Part shown: piece after piece, positions 19,803-28,179 of the stretch
How the letters are laid out: every line of letters begins with the position of its first letter
Numbering within the stretch: the stretch's first letter is position 1
From: Larix sibirica
Taxonomy: Eukaryota > Streptophyta > Pinopsida > Pinales > Pinaceae
Assembly (NCBI GenBank): GCA_004151065.3
Contig: NWUY0300009673.1
Span: forward strand, 31,218-63,395
DNA: 32,178 nt
Reading direction: 5' to 3'
Made by a program: the position numbers and the translations under genes
The notes under the pieces: model-generated
The model's database searches: none
The model's input: only the letters and a program-made list of their open reading frames with translations
What the model was told of the DNA's origin: nothing

Positions 19803-20728
19803 GGGGTAATGAATAGCCGAGGATGACCCCTGACCAGACTGTCCATCTCATCAAAGTTGTCAATGCCCGTTTGCCAAATGATATATCTGTTGTCATGCTC
19901 AGATAGCATCTGGGAGTACATCCCTAACACCGCAATGTTGATGGAATTTGCACCCAATGAACCCCCGAGAATAAGTAGCAGTTGGCTATTGGAAAGCTGT
20001 GAACCCCTTGGAAAGAAATGCGATCGGGCAACCGCATTCGACACATATTTTCTTAATGCAGGGCGTATGGGATTGCCGCTGATGACGCACTTGTCTTTGG
20101 GGAAAAAATCAATCGATGAAGGAAACGCCACAAACACCATCGTTGCCAGCATCCCCAGAATTTTATTTGCTATGCCGGGGGACACATTCTGCTCTTGTAT
20201 AGCCACAGGGATGCCCCTGATGAAAGCCATGAAGCAAATGGGAGCAGCTACATAGCCCCCCGTTCCCACCACCACATGAGGTCGCAATTCACCCAGTATT
20301 TTCCAGCATTCCCACAAGCAATGCAAGAGTTTGAATGGTAACAACAAATTTGTTGGGGAGAGGATCGGGCGCTTCAAACCCACTGCTGGAATTGGGAGTA
20401 TTTCGTATCCGGCGGCCGGGACTGCCTTCCATTCCAATCTGTTCTTAGTGCCCACGAAGTGGATTTGTAAGTTGATAGTGGGACTCATGATCGCCTTCAT
20501 CTCATCCGCTATGGCAATGGCTGGATACACATGGCCTCCCGTTCCCCCTGCCCCGAATACCACTCCAAAGCTGCTTTCTTCTTCTGCTTCTGCTGATGAA
20601 ATTGCTCTCACTCTCACTCTCACCCTGCCCACTTGCCTCGCCGCCTTGTTGCTCCACGATGCATGCCCATTCTTTAGAGATGGAGATAGAGCTAAGGCCG
20701 GAGCTGAGCATAATTGCATACTCACCAT
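19803..20728 (-). CDS. MURG: Plastid MurG-type UDP-GlcNAc transferase, first coding exon
   Basis: MurG adds N-acetylglucosamine from UDP-GlcNAc to lipid I, giving lipid II for peptidoglycan; in plants it is nucleus-encoded and acts in plastids. From the ATG at 20728 the exon gives 308 codons plus two bases. Residues 1 to about 45 look like a transit peptide: Ser/Ala/Arg-rich, few acids, with RVRVRVR (35-41) from a CTCACT hexamer repeat. Then come the GT28 motifs GAGGTGGHVYPAIAIADEM (GGTGGH 61-66), GTGGYVAAP (155-163), IQEQN (about 177-181), GNPIRPAL (218-225), LGGSLGAN (254-261) and WQTG (285-288). The frame ends at ITP, where CC|GTAAGT is a phase-2 donor (GTAAGT at 19802 to 19797). The missing part is the last third, including the UDP-GlcNAc-binding segment; it was not found leftward in the window. 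A GTG two codons upstream extends the open frame but is an unlikely plant start. No stops or frameshifts occur in the exon. Confidence 0.9.
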
Positions 20729-20734
20729 TTTCAC

Positions 20735-20740
20735 TTACAT
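20735..20740 (-). promoter_or_regulatory. Start-stop upstream ORF (ATGTAA) before MurG
   Basis: On the minus strand ATG TAA is followed by six bases (GTGAAA) and then the main ATG in strong context (AAAATGG). AUGUAA is the minimal uORF known from Arabidopsis boron-transport genes, where it stalls ribosomes. Here it would matter only if the transcript starts upstream. The same bases contain GTAAGT, so a 5' UTR splice donor is an alternative reading. Confidence 0.45.
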
Positions 20741-20777
20741 CTTCACCCAATCTAACAGTGATCGCCTTGATAATCGC

Positions 20778-20785
20778 ATTATATA
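20778..20785 (-). promoter_or_regulatory. Possible TATA box for MurG
   Basis: TATATAAT on the minus strand lies 50-57 bases before the main ATG. A start site about 30 bases downstream would leave a very short 5' UTR that just includes the ATGTAA uORF. Such words are common in AT-rich DNA, so support is positional only. Confidence 0.3.
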
Positions 20786-20790
20786 TAATA

Positions 20791-21310
20791 TCAAATGCCT
20801 GCTCAGCTAACAGTCCCCTCGCCCCCAGCTTTCAACATAACATTCTGGATTATTTCCATGTCCATGTGCATGCAATATTAGGAACTTCGCTCTCCTTCAG
20901 TAGTCCTTATTGACAGACAGGACAGGTCGTGAACAGTTTTATAGAACGTTTATGGTGACATGCAGTCGCTACCAGGCCAAAGGGGGGATGCGGCCCATAA
21001 AAATCGTAGCGGGTGGTCCGTCCCATTTTAGGTTCATAGCCAAGTACACCCACGATCATTGATTATTTTAGTGGGGATTTTTTTTTGTCATAAGATAATT
21101 ATTAAAACATCACCCTACCTCTGCCAAGTCGAGAAAGCATACCTCGTTTTTAAAGGCCTCACATACCATATTCTCTTGCTGATTATGTTATATTCAAAAT
21201 TTAGTTAGCTTGCTAAATAGTATGAAAAGGTTCGATCTAGTTAAAAAAACCGAATTAAATTTTTATTTTCTTAAAATAGAATTCAAACAAACATATTGTG
21301 ATTCATGTTA
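20791..21310. other. Upstream flank of MurG, no gene seen
   Basis: GC content is higher up to about 21060, as expected for a gene-proximal flank, then drops. No further coding sequence or recognised element was seen. Confidence 0.4.
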
Positions 21311-21465
21311 TTTTTCAATCAATTTAAAATATCAAAATTATATTTTAATAATGAATTGGGTATTTTTATTTATTAGAGGTAATATTGTCATCTTTCAATC
21401 AATTTAAATTATCAAAATTATATTTTTATTAATGAAATGTGTTTTTTTATTTATTAAATGTTAAT
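21311..21465 (+). repeat. 80-bp tandem repeat, two copies
   Basis: TTTCAATCAATTTAAA...ATCAAAATTATATTTT occurs at 21311-21390 and again exactly 80 bases later, with TATTTTTATTTATTA-like ends in both. Differences are mostly single substitutions. Confidence 0.8.
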
Positions 21466-23144
21466 GAGATGAAATGTTTTAAGATGATAAGGTGAGATTT
21501 CTATTATCATAATTTTATAGTTCTTAAATGACTAATTACAAGTTAGAAATGTCACCTGGAGGTTTATTATCAAATAATCCATGGAGAGGAGGAGTGGAGT
21601 CATATGGAAAGAATTGGTTTTAATTCCCATGTCATTTATAGTACACACTTTCTCAATGTAACTGAAGCAGGGTAATATGCTACCTAAATTCTTCATGGTG
21701 TTACAAAGTTTGCTTGACGATCTTAGCTTAGTAATGCATATGGAAAAAAGTCCTCTTTGGGAGATTATTGGTGGGGAAACCCTAAACTCAGTAGTTTTGT
21801 TGAGGTTTGTTGTGTGAATTTAGTTTGCTTTGTTTACCCTAGTCGCTATGCCCATTTGTTTGAGTCCCCTTTTGGTCTCCATGGGAGATGGAGGATCATA
21901 GTCATGTGTGACATCATGCTATCATGAGTTGGTAGGTATCCGATGAGTTTTGAGGTGCCATGAAACTCTAATTTCAAGTAGCCAATCTAAAATAATTAGC
22001 CTTTCAAATCATTTTCATACATAGGGGGGGACTCAAAGCCTAGGGCACGTAGAAATATTGGAAATTATTGTTCAACAAAACATGTAAATTGAAATTCTTG
22101 GAGAGGAGTACAGTAGGTTGTGTCAAATGGTGATGAGCTTGGCAAGGAGCACTCAATATAGGATATCTGAACAACAAATATCAATGGGTTGAAGTCATGA
22201 AGAAATCAAAGAAGAGGAATCAATTTAACAAGAACAAAAAGATGTGGTAATGGAACTAGTGGAAAAGTGCTATAATTTTGATGCTATGGCATGTGAATAC
22301 TTTCTATATTTTATATTATTACACTGAATGATATTACAAAAGTAATCATTTCATAAAACATTTTAATTGATTTTTAAAAATATCTCCACCCAAAATATCA
22401 AATTACAAAATAATCATAATTATTTTTATTAAAATAAAACATTTTTACTAATATATTTTAAAATTTTAAATATATTTATAATTAAATTAAAAGCATATTA
22501 TAAAGAAAAGAAAAAATTAACTCAAAAAATTAATAATATTAAATTAAATCTCAATCGTAATAAAATTTAAGTAGATATATCTTTATACATAACATCAAAA
22601 TACTCCATACACATAACATCAAAATATCAAAATAGATCAAAATACTCTATACACAACATCAAAATAAAGTATTTTATTGAATTTTTTAAAATAATATATT
22701 TTAAAATTAGTAATTATAAGTATTTAATGTTTAATATTAAATTTATTTTAAATAATATATATTTAATATTAATAATTATAATTATTTAATTTTTTATTTA
22801 AATTTTGTTTATAAAATATTTTTAATTTCACATGAAAAAAGATTTTTCATTCATAAAATAATCCTATTATTTTTCCATTTTAGACCAACACTAGTACTAT
22901 GCATAATTTTAAATACGTTGACCTTTTGTTTAAAAGTGAAGATTCACTCTAATTTTGTGTCATTTTTAATTTTCTACCTAAAGAAGACATTGTATTTGTA
23001 GGGATATTTTATTTCTTTATAATCTTAGGGAAGAGACTTTGTGGTTGTCATATGTATTTACTTGGATAACGATTCAAGATTGTGCATGTTGCATTCTTGA
23101 TTATGAGGTAGATTAGTATCGTTTTTGTGTATATTGTGCAATTT
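21466..23144. other. AT-rich spacer with short repeats
   Basis: No coding sequence is visible. At 22590-22670 the words AAAATACTCTATACACAACATC / AAAATACTCCATACACATAA recur as a loose tandem. From 22680 to 22830 the sequence is almost only A and T, with many TTTAATATTA-like words. This could act as a matrix-attachment-like region, but nothing specific supports that. Confidence 0.4.
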
Positions 23145-24430
23145 TTAAAGGAGCAGTGTAATGGTCTTGGTGCGGGCGAAGGCATCGTGGTTAACTCCTC
23201 GCACATGGGTAAGTTTGGCATGGGGCTTGCCCAAGATGTTGAGAAGGGTTTGGCAACACGAGATGAGACCTTGTGGATGCAAGATGCTTAGTGTGCGCGC
23301 ATAGTGTGTGAGCAAGTGGGAGGGCACATGCAAGGCGCTAATATTATGAAGCAATGTGCGAATGCGCATGGAAAAGTTTGTGAACGGACGAAGGCATAAC
23401 CCGAGAAGTAATGTGCAGAAGAGCGTGGTTGGGAACGATTCATGATGGAAGGCACGTCGGCTAGACGAAGTGTCACAGGTGGAGCACCCCATGAGGGGCA
23501 TGCACCTGGCGGACAAGCGAGAGGCACGTCGGCTGCATGGATTGTGGCATAACATAAACCACAAGTCAAAGACGTCGACATACTTAGCGTGTGGACGTGT
23601 GGACGAGTGGTGCCACAAGGAAAAGCCTTGGGCGCACACTCACGCCAAGAGGCAAGTATAAAAGGAAGAGCATGCATATGAGTTGAGGTAGACAAGAAGT
23701 CAAGGACATAAGTTCGGTTCGGTTGGACAGAAGACAATCGTACCAATTAAGATTCTGAGGCACACAGGGGCGTGCCCCTCCTCTGGTGGCCACCAGAGGA
23801 GGGTGCAGTTGTCTTGGCAAAGGTTTGTTGCTTGGTTTTTGGGTATTGCTCTTGAAGACAGGATGTAGAGGTCTTAGGGCCATGAGAAGCTCATGCCGTC
23901 ACCTTGGAGAGGTGACTTTGTTTGAGACGAGCCTCATGGAGAGTCGTCTCCGGTGGAAGCTTAAGTGTTTGAAAAGAACTTATGCAGTTGGAAGACTCAT
24001 GAGTTGCAAGTAGGCAGAGGTGCGGTTGGTTGATTATGAGGCCTGCATGAAGGCAAACTCATAGTGAACTTGTGAGAAAGGTGAAGTCTAAGGCAGGTTT
24101 GATTTCAGGCAAAGGCACATGGTGCAGGCAGAGGCTAAGTCTTGGGTGAAGTGCTAAACAAAGTGCAAACTGCGGTGACTTTGGTTGCAGAGTTCAATGC
24201 AAAGAGAAAATACTGTGGATGGTAGCTTTGTGGTGCAGATACGCAGGTGGTTGATCATAGCAGCACAAAGACAAGACAAAGTATTAATAAACATGTGGTT
24301 TCCTTTGAGAGCACGTCGAGTAGGGCGCTTTGCGATGGGATGTCCTGCAAGCACCCCCATTTATGATAGAGAAAGAGGTGCCATCTTAGTTTATGCCTAA
24401 AAACATAAGGGTACCGACATTGTACCCAAT
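23145..24430 (+). mobile_element. GC-richer insert, LTR-like or transposon-like, unassigned
   Basis: Base composition rises abruptly near 23145 and falls near 24430. Inside are a TATAAAAGG box at 23657-23665, a 28-bp perfect palindrome at 23776-23803, an AATAAA at about 24287 and a repeated word GGCACGTCGGCT (23451 and 23525). A promoter in the middle and a polyadenylation signal near the end would fit an LTR in plus orientation. No matching second LTR, primer-binding site or target duplication was found. Long open frames on the minus strand here reflect GC content and have no domain. Repeat-library matching would decide. Confidence 0.35.
23776..23803. repeat. 28-bp perfect palindrome
   Basis: The left half CCCTCCTCTGGTGG is followed directly by its exact reverse complement CCACCAGAGGAGGG with no spacer. 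The centre is GGTGGCCACC. It lies about 110 bp downstream of the TATAAAAGG box. Confidence 0.9.
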
Positions 24431-24445
24431 GGGTATGATCAATGT

Positions 24446-24468
24446 GTGTTGGAAAAGGGTTCCAACAC
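24446..24468. repeat. 9-bp inverted repeat with 5-base loop
   Basis: GTGTTGGAA, AAGGG, TTCCAACAC. The right arm is part of the first copy of the 53-bp tandem repeat that follows. Confidence 0.7.
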
Positions 24469-24562
24469 TCAATAAAATGGACTTTGACCCTTTTAATTTA
24501 CAAGATAAGGGGTTCCAACACTCAATAAACCAGACTTTAATCCTTTAATTTACAAGATAAGG
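24458..24562 (+). repeat. 53-bp tandem repeat, two copies
   Basis: GGTTCCAACACTCAATAAA...TTTAATTTACAAGATAAGG is found at 24458-24510 and 24511-24562. The middles differ slightly (ATGGACTTTGACCC against CCAGACTTTAATCC). Confidence 0.9.
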
Positions 24563-24609
24563 GAAAACAATTTTAGATAAATATTGCTATGAAAAAGGTT
24601 GAGCTAAAT

Positions 24610-24747
24610 GATCATAATAAAGTATTTTGTATTGAATAGGTAGCAGAGAAAAAGGAATCTTTGGTTAAAGATAATCATGTGATAAGGTAAGGTGAAATTA
24701 AGGATAATATATTGATGAAGAGATATATTTGGAATTGTTATGTCCCC
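24610..24747 (+). repeat. Dispersed repeat copy, also at 27921-28039
   Basis: The words AAAGTATTTTGTATT, GGTTAAAGATAATCAT, ATTGATGAA.AGATATA and GAATTGTT occur in the same order and spacing here and at 27921-28039. This marks a diverged AT-rich repeat family shared with the flanks of the second LINE. Confidence 0.65.
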
Positions 24748-24905
24748 GAAGGGGATCATTTATGGATTGTTGAATCCCTATTAATCTAGGCTAAAGCCTA
24801 TACTAGTCTATGAATTTTTTCCTTTGCCTATAGTTTGGACAAGGTTGAGTTTTATTTTTTTTAAATCGAATTTTAAAAAAAGATTTATAAAACTATGATT
24901 GGCTA

Positions 24906-24971
24906 CAGGACCTGATGTCATCCTCGTTTTTTGGTTCTCGGGAGGGGGTTGCGGGATGACGTCAGGTCCTG
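24906..24971. promoter_or_regulatory. 18-bp inverted repeat ending in a TGACGTCA bZIP-type site
   Basis: CAGGACCTGATGTCATCC (24906-24923) pairs with GGATGACGTCAGGTCCTG (24954-24971), one mismatch, 30-base loop. The right arm contains the palindrome TGACGTCA (24957-24964), the core recognised by plant bZIP factors. It lies about 215 bp upstream of the UBA2-like ATG, so a promoter role is possible; a small foldback element is the alternative. Confidence 0.5.
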
Positions 24972-25178
24972 CTCAAACGGTAGGCACTGTGCACACTACA
25001 AACTCCAAGGCACTCATTTATGCTCACCAGGGACCGTGATTCTCGAAGAGACTACTTTCTGGAGTTGTTCCTTGTCAAGGTTGATGACCCATGAAGGGTT
25101 GTATCTTGGGATTCCTCTCCACCATCATGTTTTGAAAGCCCTTTCTTCTTTTTAGCTGATTTTTTTTGTTCAACCTCA

Positions 25179-25397
25179 ATGGATTCCGCGGAATAATCAA
25201 AAGCGATTGCGGTATGAATTCTCTCAAATTTCCCTGGATATATTTGTGCACTGCAATGAAGTTTTTCAATCTTCATGAGCTTGTATTAATGGTGTAAACC
25301 CTTACAGGGTGCCAAATTTTTTATGGTGGGTGCCGGCGGCATTGGATGCGAGCTTCTCAAAATCCTCGCACTTACAGGCTTCAAAGAATTCCATGTT
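25179..25397 (+). pseudogene. SAE2: SUMO-activating enzyme subunit 2 (UBA2/SAE2), exons 1-2, stop at codon 6
   Basis: UBA2/SAE2 is the catalytic half of the nuclear SUMO E1; it adenylates SUMO and passes it to SCE1. Exon 1 (25179-25211) reads ATG GAT TCC GCG GAA TAA TCA AAA GCG ATT GCG, i.e. MDSAE-stop-SKAIA, and ends at donor GTATGA. A 96-bp intron ends CTTACAG at 25307. Exon 2 (25308-25397) gives GAKFFMVGAGGIGCELLKIL, then ALTGFKEFHV, and ends at donor GTGAGT. The GAGGIGCE nucleotide-binding loop and the SxAIxGAK junction match the plant N-terminus, and both introns keep phase 0. The next expected block (IDMDTIEVSNLNRQ-like) was not found downstream to 32178. The TAA replaces what is probably CAA or GAA. 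A duplicated 5' fragment is likely; a living gene with a sequencing error and a long intron 2 is not excluded. Confidence 0.8.
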
Positions 25398-26385
25398 GTG
25401 AGTTCAAATTTCTTGCTACTTGAAAATTATGAGGACTGTTGATTTATGCTTTCAAGCTCAGTGTAGTTTGAATTTATTTTTTTTCTGTTGCAGCTTTAAA
25501 TTACAATGATTTTTTTCCGAGCAAGGATACTGTTTGAGTTATAGAAAGCCAACATCTCATCTGCAAGGATGCAATTGAGCATGCCATGTTTTGGCTCTGT
25601 AGTGTACCATTTTAGCTCGCTTTCAAACACTGTCATGATGAATGGCTTCACGAACCACCTCTATTCAATAAATTTACAGAATTAAAATATTTAAGATATT
25701 GCTCGCCCCCTCCGACTTGTTCCAAATCTCAACCCGTGTAGGTTGTTTAATATTTTGAAAATGTATTATGGTGGGTTTGCATGGCAACCACATGTCTTAA
25801 ATAATGTTTTGCATTGTAGGTTTCCCTATGCTTCTTCTTGGTTTCACAAATGGGTAGATGTTCGTTCCATTCATTCGAACGCAAACTTGGGTTTTTTAGG
25901 TTTTGGTCAAGAGGCAAATAATTTATGGTTGATACGTTCTATACAATCGACCTTCTACCAACTGTATTACTTATCATTTACGTTGGATACTACAATGCAA
26001 CTAATGTAGGATTTAAATTAGGTGTCCATTGCTAATTATTGGTAATTTGTTTACACATAAATTAGTCGTCCATTCCAAAGCCAGAATTCAAAGTATATAG
26101 TTCCACTACATATCATGATTGTTTGGTAAGTTTTCCTCTCTATTTTGTCACATAGTAAGATTTTACTGCTTATAATTCTCTTACAAAGCTCTAACATTTT
26201 TGTAATCTCTTTATGGGATGCAGGATGGTCAAACCATTCAACCTGTTCGATCTTGCATTCTGGCCATGGAATTTCCAAGTATGATTTGCTAATGACAAAC
26301 CTAGGAATCTTATTTCCTTTTTTCTTGTAGTTCATTCACCTGGGTGCATTCATTCCTTTTTGTGAACCCTTAGAATTTCCTTTAC
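25398..26385. other. Sequence after UBA2 exon 2, no exon recognised
   Basis: A pyrimidine-rich acceptor-like TTTTTTTTCTGTTGCAG lies near 25478-25494, but what follows does not resemble UBA2. The open frame 25743-26009 has no recognised domain. Confidence 0.4.
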
Positions 26386-26491
26386 AATGTAAACAATATA
26401 CAGTTACGGGTTTCCCTTTTTAATGTAACCAATATAGAGTTACAGGGTTCCCTTTTTAATTTAAACAATATACAGTTATAGGGTTTCCTCA
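26386..26491 (+). repeat. 36-bp tandem repeat, three copies
   Basis: AATGTAAACAATATACAGTT-type units start at 26386, 26422 and 26458, each continuing ACGGGTTTCCCTTTTT or a close variant. The array ends at TCAAACCCTAGA, which contains a telo-box-like AAACCCTA. Confidence 0.9.
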
Positions 26492-27180
26492 AACCCTAGA
26501 TTTTCATTCCTTTCTTTTTAATTGATGCTTCAATTGGTATAACTCTACGATATATTGTTTGTTTTTTATGAAAGATATTGTGTTTTATAATGAGGATTCG
26601 AAGAATTTCGTCGGTTGCATATAATTTCTATTGTGCTCAGTTGGCACTTCCCTTGTTATGATATTTAGAATTTTTGTAGTGATTTATTTGTATGATAAGA
26701 GTCATGATTTATACATGTTTTTGTCGCGGAGGATAGATAATAATAAAAAAAATCAGTGGTTTATTTACTATTTTCTGTTAATTAATGGAATTATTATCGT
26801 TTTGCAATAGAATGACTCCTTACATTTATTGCACTTCCCAATTAAAGCAATTTAGGCTTATTCACACAATAATATCCTTCATTAGTTTTGTGTATGATTT
26901 ATTTATGTAGTATGGTTATTGTATTAGATGACATTCTCACATAGTTGTTTTCCATGTGTGTAGTATCCACACACATAATGTGTTAGGATAATATTGAACA
27001 ACTTCTCTGTTCCATCATATGTCGAGTATTTTATATTGCACAATTTACTTAAGAGCCTTAAAAAAATTTATTATTGTTACATGATCTATAATAAAAACAT
27101 AATTTAAAATAAACCAAACTAAAAATAATTGTGCCAAGTAACAATTGAAAAGACTAGAAAATTACATATATTTAATCATC
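26492..27180. other. AT-rich spacer, nothing recognised
   Basis: No coding sequence, repeat array or RNA gene was recognised between the 36-bp array and the DUF247 relic. Confidence 0.4.
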
Positions 27181-27845
27181 TCAACATATCAGAACGTCCT
27201 CTATGGCAATGTCTATTGGTTCGTATTTTCCCTTGCCTAAATGTTTCCCCATTCTATTCCACACAGTGGCCACTTCTTCGCCAATGTTCATATTATGGAT
27301 TAGATAGTTATTTCTCAGCAACTCAACGCCCTCGACTCTTTTGATCAAATGGTTTATCAAGTTTACATAGCACCTTAACAGTTTCTCTTTCCTTTGTAAA
27401 CAAACATCTCAAATGCTAACAAATTTCTCATGGTAGAATCCGTTCTGTCATCCAATTCAACTATGGGTAAGTGAGTCATCCAGTTTCCACAATTGAAACA
27501 AATATCGTTGAGCATCTCTTTGTGCAAGGTGAACTTTACTCCTCTTCTGTTGAGTTTTATAGCTCTTGGAAGAGTCTTGTCAGTCTTCTGACTATGCTTA
27601 AAGTGATGTACGTGTTCAATATGATATGTGGAACGATTGGAAGGGTGGATAATATTTGCATATTGATTTAGTTGCCACATTTGCAAAAAATATAGCATAT
27701 TTTTTTTGCTTTTATAGTTCAAAGTCAAATTATGTTTTAGATTTGACTTTCTCAAATGCATTTTCATGCGCATCTTCCTAGACTGTTCTTTTGACAACTT
27801 CCTTCTTCTCACAACATTAGGTGGCAATGTCGGGGACATTGCCAC
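27181..27845 (-). pseudogene. DUF247 protein gene, 3' part, frameshifted
   Basis: DUF247 proteins are plant membrane-anchored proteins, usually 400-500 residues; some act in grass self-incompatibility. From 27845 the frame gives 156 residues. Its C-terminal part reads LPRAIKLNRRGVKF (about 92-105), then DICFNCGNWMTHLPIVELDD (114-133) and RTDSTMRNLLAFEMF, matching the family pattern of a GVKF strand, D(I/V)xFxxGxLxxPxL and RNLxAFE. After a stop at 27375-27377, a shifted frame continues the family: KEKLLRCYVNLINHLIKRVE, then GVELLRNN and GEEVATVWNRMGKHLG, stopping at 27181-27183. The break is near 27385-27397. The N-terminal half and the C-terminal transmembrane segment are missing, so this is a truncated pseudogene. 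Confidence 0.75.
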
Positions 27846-27869
27846 CTCGTGGCTCTTGTTATAAACTAA

Positions 27870-28135
27870 AACATATTTCTAAAATTAAAGATATGGTGTG
27901 TGTGGCTCTTTTTATAATTATGATAAAGTATTTTGTATTTAATGAATAGATAAATTAAAAAAAATCGGTTAAAGATAATCATCTGTTAATTAAATTTAAT
28001 ACATTGATGAATAGATATACTTTAGAATTGTTCGAAAGTAAAATATATTTTTAAAATTAAAGATATGGTCTCGTGGTTTTTAAAGATAATTTAATAAGTT
28101 AAAAGCCAAATACCACACTATTTTTTCACACACAA
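27870..28135 (+). repeat. AT-rich repeat family, two copies left of the LINE
   Basis: ACTAAAACATATTTCTAAAA/TTAAAGATATGGT near 27870-27900 and AGTAAAATATATTTTTAAAA/TTAAAGATATGGT near 28037-28068 are two copies about 172 bp apart. A third copy lies beyond the LINE at 31868-31995. The second copy is preceded by the GAATTGTT.GAAAG word that also precedes the third. Confidence 0.7.
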
Positions 28136-28179
28136 AAAAATATAACTTGATATTCATGTTTGAATCAAAGTTATAATTA

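Noticed and set aside
19857-20255. 132-codon plus-strand open frame over the MurG exon
   Set aside because: It is antisense to a well-supported exon, has no recognisable domain, and is explained by the codon bias of the true strand. The frames at 20331-20913 are the same case.
19803-20728. MurG as bacterial contamination or recent horizontal transfer
   Set aside because: A transit-peptide-like N-terminus, a GTAAGT donor at a conserved position and flanking plant retroelements all fit a plant nuclear gene, and plants are known to carry MurG.
23145-23746. Two minus-strand open frames of 164 and 152 codons
   Set aside because: They overlap each other in different frames, are rich in Cys/His/Arg as expected from GC-rich DNA read out of frame, and show no domain.
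25743-26009. A further UBA2 exon or separate gene
   Set aside because: The 88-residue frame has no similarity to the E1 fold, no fitting splice sites, and no domain.
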